Of a stretch of 64,000 nt of DNA, positions 24,854 to 33,691 are shown in pieces (the stretch's first letter is position 1; every line of letters starts with the position of its first letter). Below the pieces are notes generated by a model. The model searched no databases and was not told where the DNA came from. It worked only from the letters and a program-made list of their open reading frames with translations. Position numbers and translations under genes: made by a program. Source of the DNA: an uncultured Bacteroidia bacterium (GTDB lineage: Bacteria; Bacteroidota; Bacteroidia; Bacteroidales; F082); contig CADCGK010000010.1 of assembly GCA_902800965.1 (NCBI GenBank), positions 62,001-126,000 of the forward strand, in the 5' to 3' direction.

Positions 24854-25754
24854 AAAAACCAGACATAGGATTGATATTACACCCGAAAACAAGATTCAGT
24901 TTTGGTCTATCTTCACAACCGCTGTTGTGGGACTGTTTTCCATGTGGATCGGTGTCACCATTCAAGACGACATCAATTTGAAAAACGCTCTTGAGACGCA
25001 CAAATTGGCACGTTATCAGAAGGCCGAAGCTATCTATCCCAAGTTCGTGCAGTATGTGGATACTTGCGGTGTGGTCTTCTATGACCTTCTGAAATATACC
25101 GATCCGGACATGTTTTTTGACCAAAACGCTATGATTGACTCGGTGGGTGCCTATTATTTCAGGGAACGCGCCGCTTTTACTGAAGCCATGAGCAATTCGG
25201 TCAACTTTTTGTGCGACAACCAATACTATCTTGGTTCTATCTTCGGTAAAGAATCACACGAACGTCTCTGTAAGAACAACGCTTCCATCTTGTTTGGCAT
25301 GAGACTGCTCTCACACCATTACAAGAAATTGTTTCATATCGCCAATCATTGGAATAACACGTCTTCCGTAAAAGATTCCATTGCACGGGAGTTGCATGAT
25401 CCATATTACGCAAAGAATGTGTATTCTTATAAGAAAGAAGCTTGCAAAGGCATCTTCGACAACTACAAAGTCTTCAGCAACAATATCGAAAAGCAGGGAC
25501 ACGATTCCATCAAAATCATCAATAATGCGGTGTATCAATTCATTTTTGCACCATATTTTGACAATTTCAACGTTTATTCCCAAGAGCTGGTGCCCGCCGA
25601 AGATCCCAAAAGCCAAACATGGAAACACTTCTTCGTGCTGATAGAAAGCATCGTGCTCAGCTTGCTCATCTGCGTGTTCTTGCTGAAACGCGTATTTGGG
25701 ATAGAGCATATTTTTGTTAGGAACACTAAAGAAGAGGATGAAGATGTCGGATAG
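24843..25754 (+). CDS. Two-helix membrane protein of unknown function
   Basis: 303 residues. An N-terminal membrane helix (FWSIFTTAVVGLFSMWIGV, about residues 21-40) and a C-terminal one (FVLIESIVLSLLICVFLL) flank about 220 soluble, probably periplasmic, residues rich in aromatic and helical segments. No family recognised. Start 24843 (MSNKKTRHRID) lies within the end of the preceding lipoprotein gene; the longer frame from 24777 overlaps that gene without reason. It runs into ftsX, overlapping it by 17 bases. Confidence 0.55.
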   Translation: MSNKKTRHRIDITPENKIQFWSIFTTAVVGLFSMWIGVTIQDDINLKNALETHKLARYQKAEAIYPKFVQYVDTCGVVFYDLLKYTDPDMFFDQNAMIDSVGAYYFRERAAFTEAMSNSVNFLCDNQYYLGSIFGKESHERLCKNNASILFGMRLLSHHYKKLFHIANHWNNTSSVKDSIARELHDPYYAKNVYSYKKEACKGIFDNYKVFSNNIEKQGHDSIKIINNAVYQFIFAPYFDNFNVYSQELVPAEDPKSQTWKHFFVLIESIVLSLLICVFLLKRVFGIEHIFVRNTKEEDEDVG

Positions 25755-26622
25755 AAACTCAAATAAACGCGGTATTGCTGGGTCATACGCCTTGTCGCTG
25801 GCGAGCATCACCTTGGTGCTCTTCCTTCTCGGCGCTTTTGCCATCTTTATGATGCACGCCCGGAAGCTTTCCAACCACGTCAAAGAAAACCTTGGCTTCG
25901 AGATTGTCATGAACAGCGACGTAAAAGAGGCCAACATCCTCCGTTTGCAGAAAGAGCTTGACGCCATGCCGGCTGTGAAATCCACCGAATACATCACCAA
26001 GGAAGAGGCGATTTCAAGGCTGAGCGAGGACCTGGGTGAGGACTTCCTGCAATGGCTCGGCAACGAGGCCAATCCTCTGCTGCCATCTATCGACGTGCGT
26101 TTTCATGCTGCCTACGCCAATACGGACAGTATCGCCGTCATTGAGAGCCAGCTGTTGGAAAACACCGATATCAAGGAGGTATATTACCAAAAATCGCTGA
26201 TAGATCTCATCAACAACAACATCCGGAAGATCGCCATCGTGCTGATGATTGTGAGCCTTGCCCTGCTGTTTATCGCCATTGCCTTGATCCGCAACACAAT
26301 ACGCCTTTCCATCTATTCCAAGCGTTTCTTGGTGAGAAGCATGCAGCTGGTGGGTGCTACAGAAAGCTTCATCCGTCGTCCCTTCCTGAAACAAGGTGTT
26401 TCGCAAGGCTTCTTTGGTGGGCTGCTAGCCGATCTCTTCCTTGTGGGCATCCTGTATTGGATCTCGAAACGCGTTCCCGATTTAATACTGATTCAGGACA
26501 TGTACGTCATCGGCGCCATCCTGTTGGCCGTTATCGTACTGGGTGTGGTGTTGGCATGGTTCTCTACCCGTGCTGCCTTAGATAAATTTTTGAAAGCTGA
26601 CCTTGACAAACTTTATAACTAA
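25738..26622 (+). CDS. ftsX: Cell division protein FtsX
   Basis: 294 residues. Four membrane helices with an extracytoplasmic loop between the first and second: LSLASITLVLFLLGAFAIF, then TKEEAISRLSEDLGEDFLQWL, then IVLMIVSLALLFIAIALI and the C-terminal pair. Partner of the ATPase FtsE in activating septal wall hydrolases; ftsE is not in the window, as is common in Bacteroidetes. First gene of the conserved ftsX-DUF3098-uppP-truB-queA order. ATG 25744 is an equally possible start. Confidence 0.85.
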   Translation: MKMSDRNSNKRGIAGSYALSLASITLVLFLLGAFAIFMMHARKLSNHVKENLGFEIVMNSDVKEANILRLQKELDAMPAVKSTEYITKEEAISRLSEDLGEDFLQWLGNEANPLLPSIDVRFHAAYANTDSIAVIESQLLENTDIKEVYYQKSLIDLINNNIRKIAIVLMIVSLALLFIAIALIRNTIRLSIYSKRFLVRSMQLVGATESFIRRPFLKQGVSQGFFGGLLADLFLVGILYWISKRVPDLILIQDMYVIGAILLAVIVLGVVLAWFSTRAALDKFLKADLDKLYN

Positions 26623-26627
26623 TAATC

Positions 26628-26894
26628 ATGGAAAAACAAAAGAATACAGTCGCCAAAGAGGTGGTAGAAAATGAAAAGAAACTTCCTTTCACCAAGATGA
26701 ATTACATGTTGGTGATCGCAGGAGTCTTGCTCATCGCCTTGGGTATGATTCTGATGATCGGCGGTGGCTCGTCCGACCCCGATGTGTTTAATCCCAAAAT
26801 GTTCAACTTCCAGCGTCTCACCCTTTCGCCCATATTGATTCTTTTGGGTTTCGCAGTTGAGATCGTTGCTATCTTCTGGAGGAAAAAGAAATGA
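26628..26894 (+). CDS. DUF3098 family membrane protein
   Basis: 88 residues with two membrane helices ([19 protein letters not shown] and [18 protein letters not shown]) and the short motif between them ([15 protein letters not shown]) typical of DUF3098. The family is found next to ftsX and uppP in Bacteroidetes; function unknown, presumably in the envelope. Stop overlaps the uppP start by ATGA. Confidence 0.85.
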   Translation: MEKQKNTVAKEVVENEKKLPFTKMNYMLVIAGVLLIALGMILMIGGGSSDPDVFNPKMFNFQRLTLSPILILLGFAVEIVAIFWRKKK

Positions 26895-27691
26895 GTTGGA
26901 TTCAAGCACTGCTTTTAGGCATCATTCAAGGTCTCACGGAATATCTTCCTGTCAGCAGTAGCGGTCATTTGGCTATCGGCCAGGCGCTTTTCGGACTTGC
27001 CGACGGCGAATCGAACCTGACATTTACCGTGGTTCTTCATGTCGCTACCGTGCTCAGCACCATCGTCATCTTGTGGAGCGAGATCGTTTGGATTTTCAAG
27101 GATCTCTTCAAATGGAAATGGAACCAAGGCACCCGTTACGTGGTCAATATTCTCATCTCCATGATCCCGGTGGCCATCGTGGGATTCTTCTTCAAGGACA
27201 AGATCGAAGAAGTCTTTGGTTCCGGACTGCTGATCGTGGGTATCATGTTGTTGGTGACGGCGGCTTTGCTGACGTTTTCCTATTTTGCTAAACCTCGTCA
27301 GAAAGAAAATATCACAGGTTTTCATGCCTTTATCATCGGTATTGCCCAGGCTTGTGCCGTGATGCCGGGACTGTCGCGTTCAGGCTCCACCATCGCAACG
27401 GGTTTGTTGCTCGGTGACAAGAAAGAAAAGCTTGCCCAATTCTCATTCCTGATGGTGATTCCGCCAGTGTTGGGCGAAGCACTCTTGGATGTGAAGGACA
27501 TGTTCGAAGTCGGCGTTTCCGAAGCCATGGGTGGCATCTCCCCCTTGGCGCTGATCGTTGGCTTCCTCGCCGCTTTCATCACGGGTTGTTTTGCCTGTAA
27601 GTGGATGATCAACCTGGTGAAGAAAGGCAAGCTGGTGTGGTTTGCCGTGTATTGTGCTATCGTCGGTATCATCGCTATCATCTTTGCTTGA
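26891..27691 (+). CDS. uppP: Undecaprenyl-diphosphatase
   Basis: 266 residues, multi-helix membrane protein of the BacA/UppP family. Motifs [15 protein letters not shown] near the N-terminus and [17 protein letters not shown] in the middle are diagnostic. It dephosphorylates undecaprenyl diphosphate to recycle the lipid carrier for peptidoglycan and O-antigen. Starts inside the stop of DUF3098 (ATGA), and its stop TGA overlaps by one base with the ATG of truB. Confidence 0.95.
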   Translation: MSWIQALLLGIIQGLTEYLPVSSSGHLAIGQALFGLADGESNLTFTVVLHVATVLSTIVILWSEIVWIFKDLFKWKWNQGTRYVVNILISMIPVAIVGFFFKDKIEEVFGSGLLIVGIMLLVTAALLTFSYFAKPRQKENITGFHAFIIGIAQACAVMPGLSRSGSTIATGLLLGDKKEKLAQFSFLMVIPPVLGEALLDVKDMFEVGVSEAMGGISPLALIVGFLAAFITGCFACKWMINLVKKGKLVWFAVYCAIVGIIAIIFA

Positions 27692-28410
27692 TGTTTTACC
27701 CTGATGAAGGTACGGTGTTTCTGATCGACAAGCCCTTGGATTGGACTTCGTTCGATACGGTGAACTTTATCCGTTCCCTGTTCATGCGCTTTTATGGCAT
27801 TCGTAAACTCAAGGTGGGCCATGCAGGCACCCTTGATCCCTTGGCCACTGGACTTCTCATCCTATGTACCGGTCCGATGACCAAACAAATTGAGGATTTC
27901 CAAGCGCAGATCAAGACTTACACGGGAACCATGATCCTTGGTCAAACAACACCCACCTACGACCTGGAGAGTGAACCCAACGCTTTCTTTCCGACCGATG
28001 TCATCACCGCTGAACAGATAGATTTGGCGCGAAAAAAGTTCATCGGCGACATCAAACAATATCCCCCGAAATACTCTGCCATCAAAATCAAGGGGAAACG
28101 CGCTTTCGACTATGCCCGTTCCGATGAGGAGATCGAGCTGAAAGCCCGCGACATCCATATCGAAGACTTTAAGATCAGCATGGATCGTTTCCCGGAGCTG
28201 GATTTCGAGGTGACCTGTAGCAAAGGCACCTACATCCGCAGCCTTGCCCACGACTTTGGCCGTGAATTGGGCAACGGCGCCTGCCTGAAGACCTTGAGAC
28301 GGACCCGGATCGGCGACTTCAAAGTGGAAGACGCCTGGCAGCTCGAAGACCTCAAACAAGCGATCATTGAATCGGGCGAGGAGTATAGGAAGCTGAAAGC
28401 TAAGAACTGA
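27691..28410 (+). CDS. truB: tRNA pseudouridine(55) synthase
   Basis: 239 residues. IDKPLDWTSFD, then GHAGTLDPLATGLL with catalytic Asp49, and the later motif KGTYIRSLAHDFG identify TruB, which makes pseudouridine 55 in the T loop. Start 27691 is fixed by a one-base overlap with the uppP stop; the longer frame runs through uppP. The last residues (EEYRKLKAKN) are encoded by a purine repeat, 28389-28420, which also supplies the stop codon. Confidence 0.95.
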   Translation: MFYPDEGTVFLIDKPLDWTSFDTVNFIRSLFMRFYGIRKLKVGHAGTLDPLATGLLILCTGPMTKQIEDFQAQIKTYTGTMILGQTTPTYDLESEPNAFFPTDVITAEQIDLARKKFIGDIKQYPPKYSAIKIKGKRAFDYARSDEEIELKARDIHIEDFKISMDRFPELDFEVTCSKGTYIRSLAHDFGRELGNGACLKTLRRTRIGDFKVEDAWQLEDLKQAIIESGEEYRKLKAKN

Positions 28411-28420
28411 AAGTTAAAAG
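28389..28420. repeat. GCTGAAAG/ACTGAAAG purine repeat over a stop codon
   Basis: AAGCTGAAAGCTAAGAACTG followed by AAAGTTAAAAG. It encodes the last residues of TruB (KLKAKN), contains its TGA, and ends just before the queA promoter. Confidence 0.6.
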
Positions 28421-28426
28421 ATTTAC

Positions 28427-28457
28427 TTGACAAAACTTCGTTGGCGATGTATATTTG
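28427..28457 (+). promoter_or_regulatory. queA promoter
   Basis: TTG at 28427-28429 and TATATTTG at 28450-28457 with 20 bases between; predicted transcript start about 20 bases upstream of ATG 28478. Confidence 0.65.
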
Positions 28458-28477
28458 CGCCGAAAATTACGATACAA

Positions 28478-29575
28478 ATGAAATTATCCCAGTTTAAATT
28501 CAACCTGCCGCAAAAGCTTATTGCGCTGTATCCCCAACCAAACCGTGACGAAGCCAAATTGATGGTGCTAGACCGCAGAACCAAGACCATCGAGCATCGT
28601 GTATTTAAGGATTTGGTGAATTATGTGAAAGATGGCGATGTCTTCGTGATCAACAACACCAAGGTGTTTCCTGCCCGCCTTTATGGCGAAAAGGAAAAGA
28701 CCGGCGCCAAGATCGAGGTGCTGTTGCTTCGTGAGCTGAACCATGAGAGCCGCCTGTGGGACGTGCTCGTGGATCCCGCTCGTAAGATCCGTATCGGCAA
28801 CAAGCTGTATTTCGGCGTTGAAGAAGGAGAGGAGCTCGTGGCTGAAGTCATCGACAACACCACGACTCGTGGCCGTACCCTGCGTTTCCTGTTCGACGGC
28901 ACTCACGACGAGTTCAAGGAGAAAATCTTCTCATTGGGCAAGACTCCGTTGCCAAAGGAAATATTGGATATCCGTGAAAATGTGGATGTTCCTGAGGGTA
29001 TTGAAAAGAGCGAGATCGAGGAATACGACAAGGATTATTTCCAGACCATCTACGCCAAGGTAGAAGGTGCCGTGTCGGCGCCGTCGGCTGGCATGCATTT
29101 CAGCAAGATCCTCATGAAACGCCTTGAAATCCTGGGCGCCTCGTTTGCTGAACTCACCCTGCATCCTGGCATGGGCAACTTCCGTGAGATCGAAGTGGAA
29201 GACCTCACCAAGCACAAATGCGATTCGGAGGAGATGTACGTCGATCAGGCCTGCTGCGACATGGTCAACGAGGCCAACAGACGCCATAACAACGTCATTG
29301 CCGTGGGTACCACCACGATGAAGGCACTGGAGACGGCACAGACCATCTCTGGCAAGATCAAGCCTTTCAATGGCTGGACCAACAAGTTCATCTTCCCGCC
29401 TTATACCTTCTCTGTGGCGAACGCTATGATCACCAACTTCCACCTTCCCAAGTCACCCATGATGATGGAAGTGGCCGCCTTCGCCGGATACGACTTCTTG
29501 ATGAAAGCCTATAAAGAAGCTGTCGAAAAGGAATACCATTTCTTCGCTTACGGTGACGCGATGCTGATTCTTTAA
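28478..29575 (+). CDS. queA: tRNA preQ1(34) S-adenosylmethionine ribosyltransferase-isomerase
   Basis: 365 residues. [27 protein letters not shown] at the start (here quoted as SQFKFNLP), [31 protein letters not shown] and [12 protein letters not shown] are QueA landmarks. It makes epoxyqueuosine at the wobble base of tRNAs with GUN anticodons. It has its own promoter although it follows truB. The TAA stop overlaps by 3-4 bases with that of the convergent RING/TerD-like gene. Confidence 0.95.
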   Translation: MKLSQFKFNLPQKLIALYPQPNRDEAKLMVLDRRTKTIEHRVFKDLVNYVKDGDVFVINNTKVFPARLYGEKEKTGAKIEVLLLRELNHESRLWDVLVDPARKIRIGNKLYFGVEEGEELVAEVIDNTTTRGRTLRFLFDGTHDEFKEKIFSLGKTPLPKEILDIRENVDVPEGIEKSEIEEYDKDYFQTIYAKVEGAVSAPSAGMHFSKILMKRLEILGASFAELTLHPGMGNFREIEVEDLTKHKCDSEEMYVDQACCDMVNEANRRHNNVIAVGTTTMKALETAQTISGKIKPFNGWTNKFIFPPYTFSVANAMITNFHLPKSPMMMEVAAFAGYDFLMKAYKEAVEKEYHFFAYGDAMLIL

Positions 29576-31839
29576 GAAGTCAGAAGTCGGAAGGAAGAAG
29601 GATCTAACGCCCATTCATAGGTGTAGGCTTCGTCGGCTTTGTCTTTGTCATCCACTAGGGTGAGTCCTTGTGCTTCTCGTTTCAGATCCAACAGTTGTCC
29701 AATGCTGAGCTTTTCCTGAAGCCGTTTCAGCAGCGACTCCATGGTCTTTAGGTCCAGATCTCGGACGGTCTGTCCCATGAAAGGCATCTCCAGCCAGTAG
29801 ATTTCACGGGCGGCCACGTCGAGCACGCCGAACACCATGCCTTTGCTGAGGTTGGCTTCGCTGATGCGCACCAGATGCTGCACACACGACGGATCGTAGG
29901 CCACGCCGGTCTCATTGGAGATGGTCATCGGATAGGCGGAGTTCATCCAGCCCACCATGAGGTTGGGCGACAAAGCGCCGTTGCTGTAGGCATTGCAGGT
30001 AAACGAGACATAGCGTGCACCTGCCTCCTCGAGTTCGGGTAGGCTCAGCTCGATGTACTCTGCTGCCCCCACTTGGTCGGGGATATGGATGATGTCGCCT
30101 GAGTGTTTCGCTCCGGGCGCTGTCAGATTGTAATAGGCACATTCAATTGTTTTGCCGTTCTGCATGGCGATGGCGCAGCTCAGGTCCATGTCGAGATGCT
30201 GTGCCGGCAGTCCCTTGCCCCAATGCATGAAGAGCCGCACGCTGTCGCCTTCCACGGGAAAACGGGTGCCTTGCAAGGCGCAGGAGGTGTCTTGTATGGA
30301 ACTGCTGCGGTCGCCAACGCTGACTGGGATTTCGTACAGCCGGGGATCGATGTAGATGGTCTTGGCGGAGGTGACCTGACTGGCGAAACGTTTCTTCATG
30401 GTGTGGGCATAGAGGTCGTTGACAGCCTTAGCCATGGCCTTGCGCTCCTCCTCGTTGTACAGCTGCAACAGGGGATGGGGTTGAACGGAATGGGTGCCAC
30501 CTGTGATGGGCCGTGCCACACGGATGCGTTCCGTGTCGAACCAGCCATCAGCGGCATTGCCTAACGAGAGCACCAGTCTGGCGGGCATTGTGTCGGTTAC
30601 CGTCTGGAAGGCAGCCAAGGTCTTTTCCTTTCCGAATCGCAGCATGGTGGAGAATAGGCATCGGGCAAACATCCCAGGACGGTCTGTCAACATCCTCAAT
30701 ACTTCCTCGGAACGGTTTTCTTTTTGTGCCTGGTCCAACTTTCCTGCCCAAGTGGTATAGTCTTGTTGATAGAAAACGTACAGTATCTCGGCGAGATGCT
30801 CAAAGCCTTTCTTGCGTGAATACTCTCCGAGCCGCAAGGCGTGAATCATCCGCACCCACATACCGCGCTTGGGATTCATGTTCTCTACCGCTTGATGAGC
30901 GTTCATTGGCACGGCATTGAGCCAAGTGGCTGCCAGACGGCAGTGCTTGCGGTCGTATTTGAGTTTCAACTCTTGGCGTTTTTGGGCAGCCGCCTGCTCG
31001 CTTTTGTCGGCCGGCAGCCAATGGTGACGGTTGGATTTTTGAGCCATCGCGACCAAGGTCTTTGGCTCGATGATCTTGACCTGTCCAGTCTTTTCGTACC
31101 AGAAATACCTCAAGATGTCTGTCGGCGTCTTTAGTAGTCTTACTCCTAACTCCTCACTCCTCACTCCTAACTCCCCACTATTAATCGCCACGATGGCGGT
31201 CTCCTTCATGGGGATTTCGATGTCTTCCGGCACCTCGAATTCTTGTAGCAGCAGCTTCAAAGAGTCCAGTTGGGTGGCATCCAGAGGCGTGGGTGAGGAG
31301 AGCAGATCCCGGAATAATTGTTTCTTGTCTTCCAAGGTGAAGAGCCGCAGCTCCTTCAGCTTGCTGCCTTGGCCATGATACACGAAACCAGCGCTTCCGA
31401 ACAGCGTGCCGCAATAGGGACAGCCGTTGTAGCGCTCCAAAGGGAAGGTTCCATCGGGGATGAAGTGACCGCAGGGCAGCGTGATGCCTTCGAGGCCAGC
31501 TTCCTCACCACCGAAGAAGTTGGCTATGAAGGTGATCAAATGGTCCATGCGGGTCTCACCGGTGGGAGTGTCCCAACCTTTCACCAAGGGCATCCAGTTG
31601 AGATTAACCCGGAAGGTTTCATTGATCACCGCTGTGATCTCTCCCAGCTTATTGGTGGGAACCTTGGTCAAGGCATGGAGGAGCTCTTCGCTCACACTGT
31701 AGCCGTTTTCTTTCAGCCTTGCTACGAAAGCCATCACTGGCACCGTCGGTTCATAATGGCCTGTCAGCCCTTCTCTTTCGATGGGCAAAAAAATTGCCCT
31801 ATAGCGTAGGGCAACTTTTTGTAGAACTCGTTCGTTCAT
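29572..31839 (-). CDS. RING-finger and TerD-like protein (MXAN_6230/SCO0854-like family)
   Basis: 755 residues, no export signal. Around residues 130-160 a zinc-knuckle-like [10 protein letters not shown] ... [10 protein letters not shown] is seen. The middle is helical and tryptophan-rich, and the C-terminal ~200 residues ([49 protein letters not shown]) resemble a TerD beta-sandwich. This combination fits the bacterial family named after MXAN_6230/SCO0854; function unknown, TerD relatives are linked to stress and phage or metal resistance. A purine repeat is inserted in frame ([12 protein letters not shown]), and a second repeat encodes the last residues and the stop. Start 31839 (MNERVLQKV) is chosen. 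Confidence 0.6.
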   Translation of the reverse strand: MNERVLQKVALRYRAIFLPIEREGLTGHYEPTVPVMAFVARLKENGYSVSEELLHALTKVPTNKLGEITAVINETFRVNLNWMPLVKGWDTPTGETRMDHLITFIANFFGGEEAGLEGITLPCGHFIPDGTFPLERYNGCPYCGTLFGSAGFVYHGQGSKLKELRLFTLEDKKQLFRDLLSSPTPLDATQLDSLKLLLQEFEVPEDIEIPMKETAIVAINSGELGVRSEELGVRLLKTPTDILRYFWYEKTGQVKIIEPKTLVAMAQKSNRHHWLPADKSEQAAAQKRQELKLKYDRKHCRLAATWLNAVPMNAHQAVENMNPKRGMWVRMIHALRLGEYSRKKGFEHLAEILYVFYQQDYTTWAGKLDQAQKENRSEEVLRMLTDRPGMFARCLFSTMLRFGKEKTLAAFQTVTDTMPARLVLSLGNAADGWFDTERIRVARPITGGTHSVQPHPLLQLYNEEERKAMAKAVNDLYAHTMKKRFASQVTSAKTIYIDPRLYEIPVSVGDRSSSIQDTSCALQGTRFPVEGDSVRLFMHWGKGLPAQHLDMDLSCAIAMQNGKTIECAYYNLTAPGAKHSGDIIHIPDQVGAAEYIELSLPELEEAGARYVSFTCNAYSNGALSPNLMVGWMNSAYPMTISNETGVAYDPSCVQHLVRISEANLSKGMVFGVLDVAAREIYWLEMPFMGQTVRDLDLKTMESLLKRLQEKLSIGQLLDLKREAQGLTLVDDKDKADEAYTYEWALDPSSFRLLTS
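29574..29602. repeat. AGAAGTCAG/GGAAGAAGG repeat at a gene end
   Basis: The + strand AAGTCAGAAGTCGGAAGG and following AAGAAGG, read on the minus strand, encode PSSFRLLTS and the stop codon of the RING/TerD-like gene. Confidence 0.7.
31141..31179. repeat. Repeat coding [12 protein letters not shown], in frame
   Basis: On the minus strand GGGGAGTTAGGAGTGAGGAG and so on, the same sequence type as 8034-8081. It interrupts the RING/TerD-like protein between KETAIVAIN and [10 protein letters not shown]. Confidence 0.8.
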
Positions 31840-31967
31840 CTTTTCTTCATTTAAATAAGGTAATTGCGAAGCTGAATATCGGGGCGAACCCCAACTCAAA
31901 TAAAAGAAGTAAGCCTCGCTTGGACCTTTATTCGAAGCAAAGATACATTTTATTTCATAAAAATCCT

Positions 31968-31975
31968 TATTTTTG
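31968..31975 (+). promoter_or_regulatory. -7 box of glyS
   Basis: TATTTTTG 28 bases upstream of ATG 32004. Confidence 0.55.
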
Positions 31976-32003
31976 CCTCAAATTATTTCAATCAGTCATT
32001 TCT

Positions 32004-33527
32004 ATGAATCAAGAAGATTTCTTTAAGAAAATAACCGCTCATGCGAAGGAATACGGTTTCATTTTCCCTTCGAGCGAGATTTATGACGGGCTTTCGGCCG
32101 TCTATGACTATGGTCAGAACGGCGTGGAGCTGAAGAAAAATATCCGTGAATATTGGTGGAAAGCCATGGTGCAGATGCACGAGAACATCGTCGGTATCGA
32201 CGCTGCCATCTTCATGCATCCCACTACCTGGAAGGCCTCGGGTCACGTCGATGCTTTCAACGATCCTTTGATTGACAATCGCGACAGCAAGAAACGCTAT
32301 CGTGCCGACGTGCTTGTCGAAGATTACATGGCCAAGATCGAAGAGAAGATTAATAAAGAGGTGGAAAAAGCCCGCAAGCGCTTCGGTGATGCCTTCAACG
32401 AGGAACAATTTGTGACCACCAACCCGCGCGTCTTGGAACACAAAGCCAAGATTGAGGAAATCAGCCACCGCCTCTATGGCGCCATGGAGCGAAACGACCT
32501 CGACGCCATCAAGCAGCTCATCCTCGACCTGGAGATCGTTTGCCCCATCAGCGGAACCCGTAACTGGACCGACGTGCGCCAGTTCAACCTGATGTTTGCC
32601 ACCAAGATGGGTAGCGTGGCCGACGGCTCCGACACGATCTACCTGCGTCCCGAGACGGCCCAAGGTATCTTCGTCAACTACCTCAACGTGCAGAAGACCG
32701 GCCGCATGAAGATACCGTTTGGTATCGCTCAGACCGGCAAAGCCTTCCGAAATGAGATTGTGGCCCGTCAGTTCATCTTCCGCATGCGCGAATTTGAGCA
32801 GATGGAGATGCAGTTCTTCGTACGCCCCGGCACGGAGCTTGAATGGTTCCAACACTGGAAACAGGAACGCCTCAACTGGCACCTCTCACTGGGTCTGCCT
32901 GCCGAGAAATACCGCTTCCATGACCACGAGAAGCTGGCCCACTACGCCAACGCTGCCACCGACATCGAGTTCGACTTCCCCTTCGGCTTCAAGGAGCTGG
33001 AAGGCATCCACAGCCGCACCGACTTCGACCTCTCTGCCCATGCCAAATACTCGGGCAAGAAGCTCCAATACTTCGACCCCGACACCAACGAGAGCTATAC
33101 GCCTTACGTCATCGAGACTTCTATCGGCCTCGACCGTATGTTCCTTGCCATGTTCAGCAATGCCTTTACCGAGGAGAAGCTGGAAGACGGCTCGGAGCGT
33201 GTGGTGCTGAAGCTGCCGGCCATCCTTGCACCTTACAAGGTCGCAGTGCTGCCCTTGGTCAAGAAAGACGGTCTGCCGGAGAAAGCCCGCGAGATCATCG
33301 ACTCGCTGAAGGCCGACTTCATGTGCCAATACGAGGAGAAAGACTCCATCGGCAAGCGCTACCGTCGTCAGGATGCCATCGGCACGCCGATGTGCGTCAC
33401 CGTCGATAATGACACCTTGGTTGACAACACCGTCACCGTCCGCGACCGCGACACAATGCAGCAGGTGCGTGTCCCGATCGAGAACCTGCGCACGATGATT
33501 TTCGACGAGCTGAAGCCGAAGAAGTGA
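32004..33527 (+). CDS. glyS: Glycine--tRNA ligase (single-chain, class II)
   Basis: 507 residues. Class II synthetase of the eukaryote/archaea-like homodimeric type common in Bacteroidetes: FIFPSSEIYDGLSAVYDYG, CPISGTRNWTDVRQFNLMF, YLRPETAQGIFVNY (motif 2 region), GKAFRNEI, and motif 3 in ETSIGLDRMFLAMF, with a C-terminal anticodon-binding domain. Start 32004 (MNQEDFFKKI) follows the promoter; the longer frame would run across the divergent gene. A good terminator follows at 33620. Confidence 0.95.
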   Translation: MNQEDFFKKITAHAKEYGFIFPSSEIYDGLSAVYDYGQNGVELKKNIREYWWKAMVQMHENIVGIDAAIFMHPTTWKASGHVDAFNDPLIDNRDSKKRYRADVLVEDYMAKIEEKINKEVEKARKRFGDAFNEEQFVTTNPRVLEHKAKIEEISHRLYGAMERNDLDAIKQLILDLEIVCPISGTRNWTDVRQFNLMFATKMGSVADGSDTIYLRPETAQGIFVNYLNVQKTGRMKIPFGIAQTGKAFRNEIVARQFIFRMREFEQMEMQFFVRPGTELEWFQHWKQERLNWHLSLGLPAEKYRFHDHEKLAHYANAATDIEFDFPFGFKELEGIHSRTDFDLSAHAKYSGKKLQYFDPDTNESYTPYVIETSIGLDRMFLAMFSNAFTEEKLEDGSERVVLKLPAILAPYKVAVLPLVKKDGLPEKAREIIDSLKADFMCQYEEKDSIGKRYRRQDAIGTPMCVTVDNDTLVDNTVTVRDRDTMQQVRVPIENLRTMIFDELKPKK

Positions 33528-33619
33528 TAGACAATTTAATAGATAATACATAGATTTGTTAATTTCTAATTATTTAAAAATCAATCAAATCACATTCCTT
33601 TATTATCTATTTGCCATAG

Positions 33620-33655
33620 ACAAGCCCTTGTCACCTCTTGACAAGGGCTTGTTTT
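33620..33655. terminator. Rho-independent terminator after glyS
   Basis: Perfect 14-bp stem (ACAAGCCCTTGTCA / TGACAAGGGCTTGT) with a 5-base loop and a short T-run. Its right arm overlaps the -33 region of the promoter of the next gene. Confidence 0.85.
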
Positions 33656-33669
33656 TACATGTACTTTTG
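33638..33669 (+). promoter_or_regulatory. Promoter of the T9SS cargo gene at 33692
   Basis: TTG at 33638-33640, inside the terminator hairpin, and TACTTTTG at 33662-33669, 21 bases apart. Confidence 0.55.
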
Positions 33670-33691
33670 CATTGCTATTAATCCTGATACC

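Noticed and set aside
33549..33610. ATAGATAATA and its inverse 50 bases apart
   Set aside because: Low-complexity AT sequence with a long loop; the real terminator lies just downstream.
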